Part shown: piece by piece, positions 61,450-64,000 of the stretch
Layout: the number at the start of each line of letters is the position of its first letter
Position numbering within the stretch: position 1 is the first letter of the stretch
Assembly (NCBI GenBank): GCA_051294375.1
Contig: CM119264.1
Span: 13,226,813 to 13,290,812, forward strand
Direction: 5' to 3'
Length of the DNA stretch: 64,000 nt
Source of the DNA: Paraspadella gotoi
Lineage: Eukaryota; Chaetognatha
Notes under the pieces: generated by a model
Seen by the model: the letters and a program-made list of their open reading frames with translations, nothing else
Databases searched by the model: none
Told to the model about the DNA's origin: nothing
Position numbers and translations under genes: made by a program

Positions 61450-62160
61450 CCTCCTGAAGCTGAAACTGTTGCTGTAGAAAACCCTGTTTAATACCGTTCT
61501 GCAAAGGAAGTCGCTGAATGAGGAATGTTGGGGAAAGTCGCTGCTTAGAGGATGTTGCTGGGGGTTGCTGCAGAGAGGTTGCTATGGAAGTAACTTGCTG
61601 ACAAAAGATTGCTTACGAAAGAGTCTGCCTGCAAAAGTTGCTGAAGAAGAAGTCGCTGACGAAAACCTGCTGCGATAGCGTCTGCGGAAAAAGTCTGTAA
61701 GAAAGGTTACTTGATGTAGAAGATAATATTCTGCTAAAGAGTACTGCAGAGGAAGGTACTGATCTGACAGGCTGCTGCTGTGGAATTTCAGCGAAGAGGT
61801 TGCTGCTGAAGAAGATGCTAATACGAAAGTTCGTCGATCGTATAAAGTTTCGGAGAAGTTACGGATAAGTTGGCCTGATAATAGACGGAAAAAGTGTGGA
61901 AGAGAAGTAGACGGAAAAAGCTGGCAGAAAAAGGCTTGAAGTATGTGTTGCGTGGAAAAGTATGTGTGAAAAAGTTGCGGAAATACAAGTATCTAAAATA
62001 GTTGTTCTGAGGATAAAGTGAAGCTTCGGAAACCAGGTTGCGGAAAAAGCTGCGGGAAAAGGTTGGTCGAGAAAATGTTTGCTGGTGAGGATAGCGGAAG
62101 AAAGCTTTGGCGAGAAGCTGCAGGGAAGCTGTCTGGTGGAATGAAGTGACTAAAGTAAGC
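61450..62160 (+). repeat. degenerate 12-bp coding-type repeat (Val-Ala-Glu-Glu)n
   Basis: GTTGCTGAAGAA, GTCGCTGA, GTTGCGGAAAAA and GCTGCGGGAAAA words recur at about 12-nt spacing for about 700 bp, with indels. In the frame of the preceding Pro-rich text they read Val-Ala-Glu-Glu/Lys. This suggests an acidic repeat region of a protein, now broken. Read on the other strand it gives a 125-codon Phe/Ser/Arg-rich frame (61818-62195), which I regard as a shadow. Confidence 0.5.
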
Positions 62161-63124
62161 CGGTTAAAGGGGAAAATGTTCGAAGAGAGTCTCAACCTGT
62201 GATCAAGTAGACATGCCAGAGTCTGATAGGTTGTAGAAGCCGATCTTGTTCTTCACACTCGCTGGTCGTTATCATTGAGTTCATGGGAGAAGAATGTTTT
62301 GCATAGATGCTGCCCACATTAATGAAAGTGAGCTGCCTTAAATTTATCACTTTTATCATTTGGGAGTTCATTTTGCTCTACTCTCTCGAACCTATCGATC
62401 GACAATTCAGTCTTCTCAAGTCTTCTCGAATGTTGAGCCTAAGTTTAAGCTGCAAATGCCAAGGCCGTGCTGGAGTTCTGTGCTGACCATGGAAAAGTGC
62501 TCAATCTGTCATCCTAATGATCGTCACGTGTAAAAAGTGTCTGGAGCCTCACCACTGCTTTCAATTTCTAGGTCTAATAATAAACTTCTATTGAATGAGG
62601 AGATTCAGTATAAGACGGAAATGTATAGGTTGGATTATGGTGCTGACTACTAGTTGGTTCAACGATATATCACATAACTGTCACTATGGTTTGATCACAT
62701 CACTTGAGTAATGTAAGTGTATAAAGAGAAAACCTTCAGTGTTCTTGACGAAATTAACATTGCTGGGCTTTAAGTTAAGTGCTAAATACCAAAGAAAAGA
62801 AGATTGTGGTATGTCATTTTTGTCCAGAAATCGGCGATGGCTTAGGTCTCACATTGTAAAATGATTGCTAACGTATGCCAATATTTCATTTACGGATGCT
62901 CCGTCTAAAGGGGAAGAAGAAAGATCGAAAAAAGTTTCTTGCTTAGAGAAGTCTCCTACAACTTTGCTGTTGGAGCAGCTGACAAAGTTTTTGGCCTTAG
63001 GAAAGTGCATCTTAAACTTTGCAGGTTGGAAATTAAAATTTTGTTTGAGGACTCACATTCAAGAGGAGAAAGATGTGAGCCAAAATATTTCTGGAGTGAA
63101 AGGAAAACTCTTGGAATAATGTAA
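62161..63124 (+). other. unrecognised stretch with late open frames
   Basis: Two overlapping forward frames at 62865-63119 and 62939-63124 read text such as GAADKVFGLRKVHLKL. It is faintly like the beta-strand region after a retropepsin active site, but no D-T/S-G is present, so I assign no function. Confidence 0.2.
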
Positions 63125-63310
63125 ATTCACGAGGGCTTGGAGGTGTAAACCATGAACACGAGTTGAGATGACCTATAAGAGGAAAAGAAATGGTCTTTCT
63201 ACGGCTCAGAGAGACGACTATGACGACGACCAGTGAGTTTGATTGTTGTCAAACCAAATCCAATTTTATTAAGTTAGTGGACCAGGTTGACCTTTTAACT
63301 TACAAAAGAA

Positions 63311-63525
63311 GTAATCTAAACTCTTTGAAAAAGAATTTCAAACAAAACTTTTTTGGGAAAAAAAAAATTCTTAGTTTGACTCATTCGATTGGGGGGACTC
63401 ACACAGTGATTCGCAGTTCTCCGTCGACTCTTCGCCAAAGTTAAATTCATTGAAGTGATTCTTCTCTTGTCATCTCCATCTCATTTTAATGGGATGGTTT
63501 TCTCTCTTCTTCTTACTCTCTCTCC

Positions 63526-63563
<38 letters not shown>

Positions 63564-63665
63564 TCTCTCTTCTCTCTTCTCTCTCTCTCTTCTCTCTCTC
63601 TCTCTCTCTCTCTCTGTCGGCTCATTAGAGAAATGGACGCCGCCTGTTCTTCCTCTTAATTGTTA
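63311..63665 (+). repeat. unit E3 (partial third copy of E)
   Basis: Starts at the CTAAACTCTTTGAAAAAG word (compare 58335 and 59108) and runs through GACTCACACAGTGATT and a CT tract (63519-63615) to GGACGCCGCC. It is indel-rich. Confidence 0.85.
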
Positions 63666-63716
63666 GTCTGCTACGATTACTTATTGTTCAAGTTTAATCG
63701 TCATATTTTAATCGCT

Positions 63717-63789
63717 CTCTCTCGCTCTCTCCTCCTNNNNNNNNNNNNNNNNNNNNNNNNNTCTCTCTCTCTCTCTCTCTCTCTCTCTC
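63717..63789 (+). repeat. (CT)n microsatellite around a 25-N gap
   Basis: CT sequence on both sides of the gap 63737-63761. Confidence 0.96.
63737..63761. other. 25-N gap
   Basis: Placeholder-sized gap inside a CT tract; indel-rich sequence lies to its left and cleaner sequence to its right. Confidence 0.99.
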
Positions 63790-64000
63790 ACGCGATCATT
63801 ACAATCCCCCCTCAGCGGGAGGGACCCGCGCACACACACGATCTACGTCTCTTGCGTGACACGATATGTTTTTATGATTATTTTATTCATTTCTCTTTTT
63901 CTCTACGACGAATGTCCGGCGACGTTTCGAGACCTCCGCCCACTGGATTAAAAAACGGTTGTGTATTTTTTTCTAATTTAATGTATAATTTTACAATACA
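63790..64000. other. non-coding end of window
   Basis: ACACACAC near 63830; no gene seen. Confidence 0.4.

Larger units (their letters stand above)
59900..63124 (+). mobile_element. possible second retroelement, frame-broken
   Basis: Between E2 and E3 lies a less AT-rich stretch with coding-like but frame-broken text: a charged coiled segment (60.7-61.1 kb), a basic segment (61.10-61.24 kb), a Pro-rich segment (61.38-61.49 kb), a Val-Ala-Glu repeat (61.45-62.16 kb) and a later frame (62.94-63.12 kb). Before it, AATAAA at 60169-60174 is followed by a TGGCGAACG word (60193-60201), an arrangement like an LTR end followed by a primer-binding site. No RT, integrase or protease active site is readable, so the identity is inferred only from order and composition. 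Confidence 0.3.

Noticed and set aside
61818-62195. 125-codon minus-strand Phe/Ser-rich frame
   Set aside because: It is the reverse reading of the 12-bp Val-Ala-Glu repeat, which makes better protein sense on the plus strand.

Overview
The window looks like nuclear DNA from an invertebrate animal. It has moderately AT-rich non-coding sequence, a very heavy load of (GA)n/(CT)n and (GAC)n/(GTC)n microsatellites, several minisatellites, and the remains of a BEL/Pao LTR retrotransposon, a superfamily known from animals. The microsatellite density would suit an arthropod such as a crustacean, but nothing in the sequence fixes the species. I found no intact host protein-coding gene, no rRNA or tRNA gene and no CRISPR array. 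Most long open frames are translations of dinucleotide repeats (poly Ser-Leu or Arg-Glu) or run through runs of N.

Layout. 1-30.2 kb: non-coding sequence with SSRs and nine assembly gaps longer than 25 N, most of them touching a simple repeat. It also holds a 16-bp minisatellite (3.9 kb), an 18-bp one (18.7-19.1 kb), a 14-bp one (24.06-24.19 kb), a perfect 31-bp inverted repeat (17.7 kb), an 18-bp hairpin (20.5 kb) and a roughly 300-bp foldback element (26.0-26.3 kb). 27.9-30.23 kb is a unit here called R1. 30.23-37.88 kb: a frame-broken BEL/Pao element on the minus strand, with gag and zinc knuckle, protease, reverse transcriptase, the A17 (Pao peptidase) region, an RNase H-like region and the start of integrase. 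It stops inside the integrase core exactly at the R1 junction. 37.88-41.16 kb (R2) is an indel-ridden second copy of R1. 41.16-49.1 kb holds further partial copies of neighbouring sequence around a 25-N gap. 49.1-57.9 kb is ordinary SSR-rich non-coding DNA. 57.88-63.7 kb holds three copies of one repeat (E1-E3). Between E2 and E3 lies a frame-broken coding-like stretch that may be a second retroelement.

Main message. Several repeat copies differ from their partners mainly by scattered 1-3 nt insertions and deletions, lie next to 25-N gaps, and in one case (R2) carry sequence that spans a 100-N gap in the other copy (R1). The simplest explanation is gap filling with uncorrected long reads plus misjoins, rather than recent biological duplication. 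That would also explain part of the frame damage in the BEL/Pao element. No new biological system could be supported. The best biological leads are the 26.0-26.3 kb foldback, the 17.7 kb inverted repeat and the broken gag-like / Val-Ala-Glu-repeat coding stretch at 60-63 kb.
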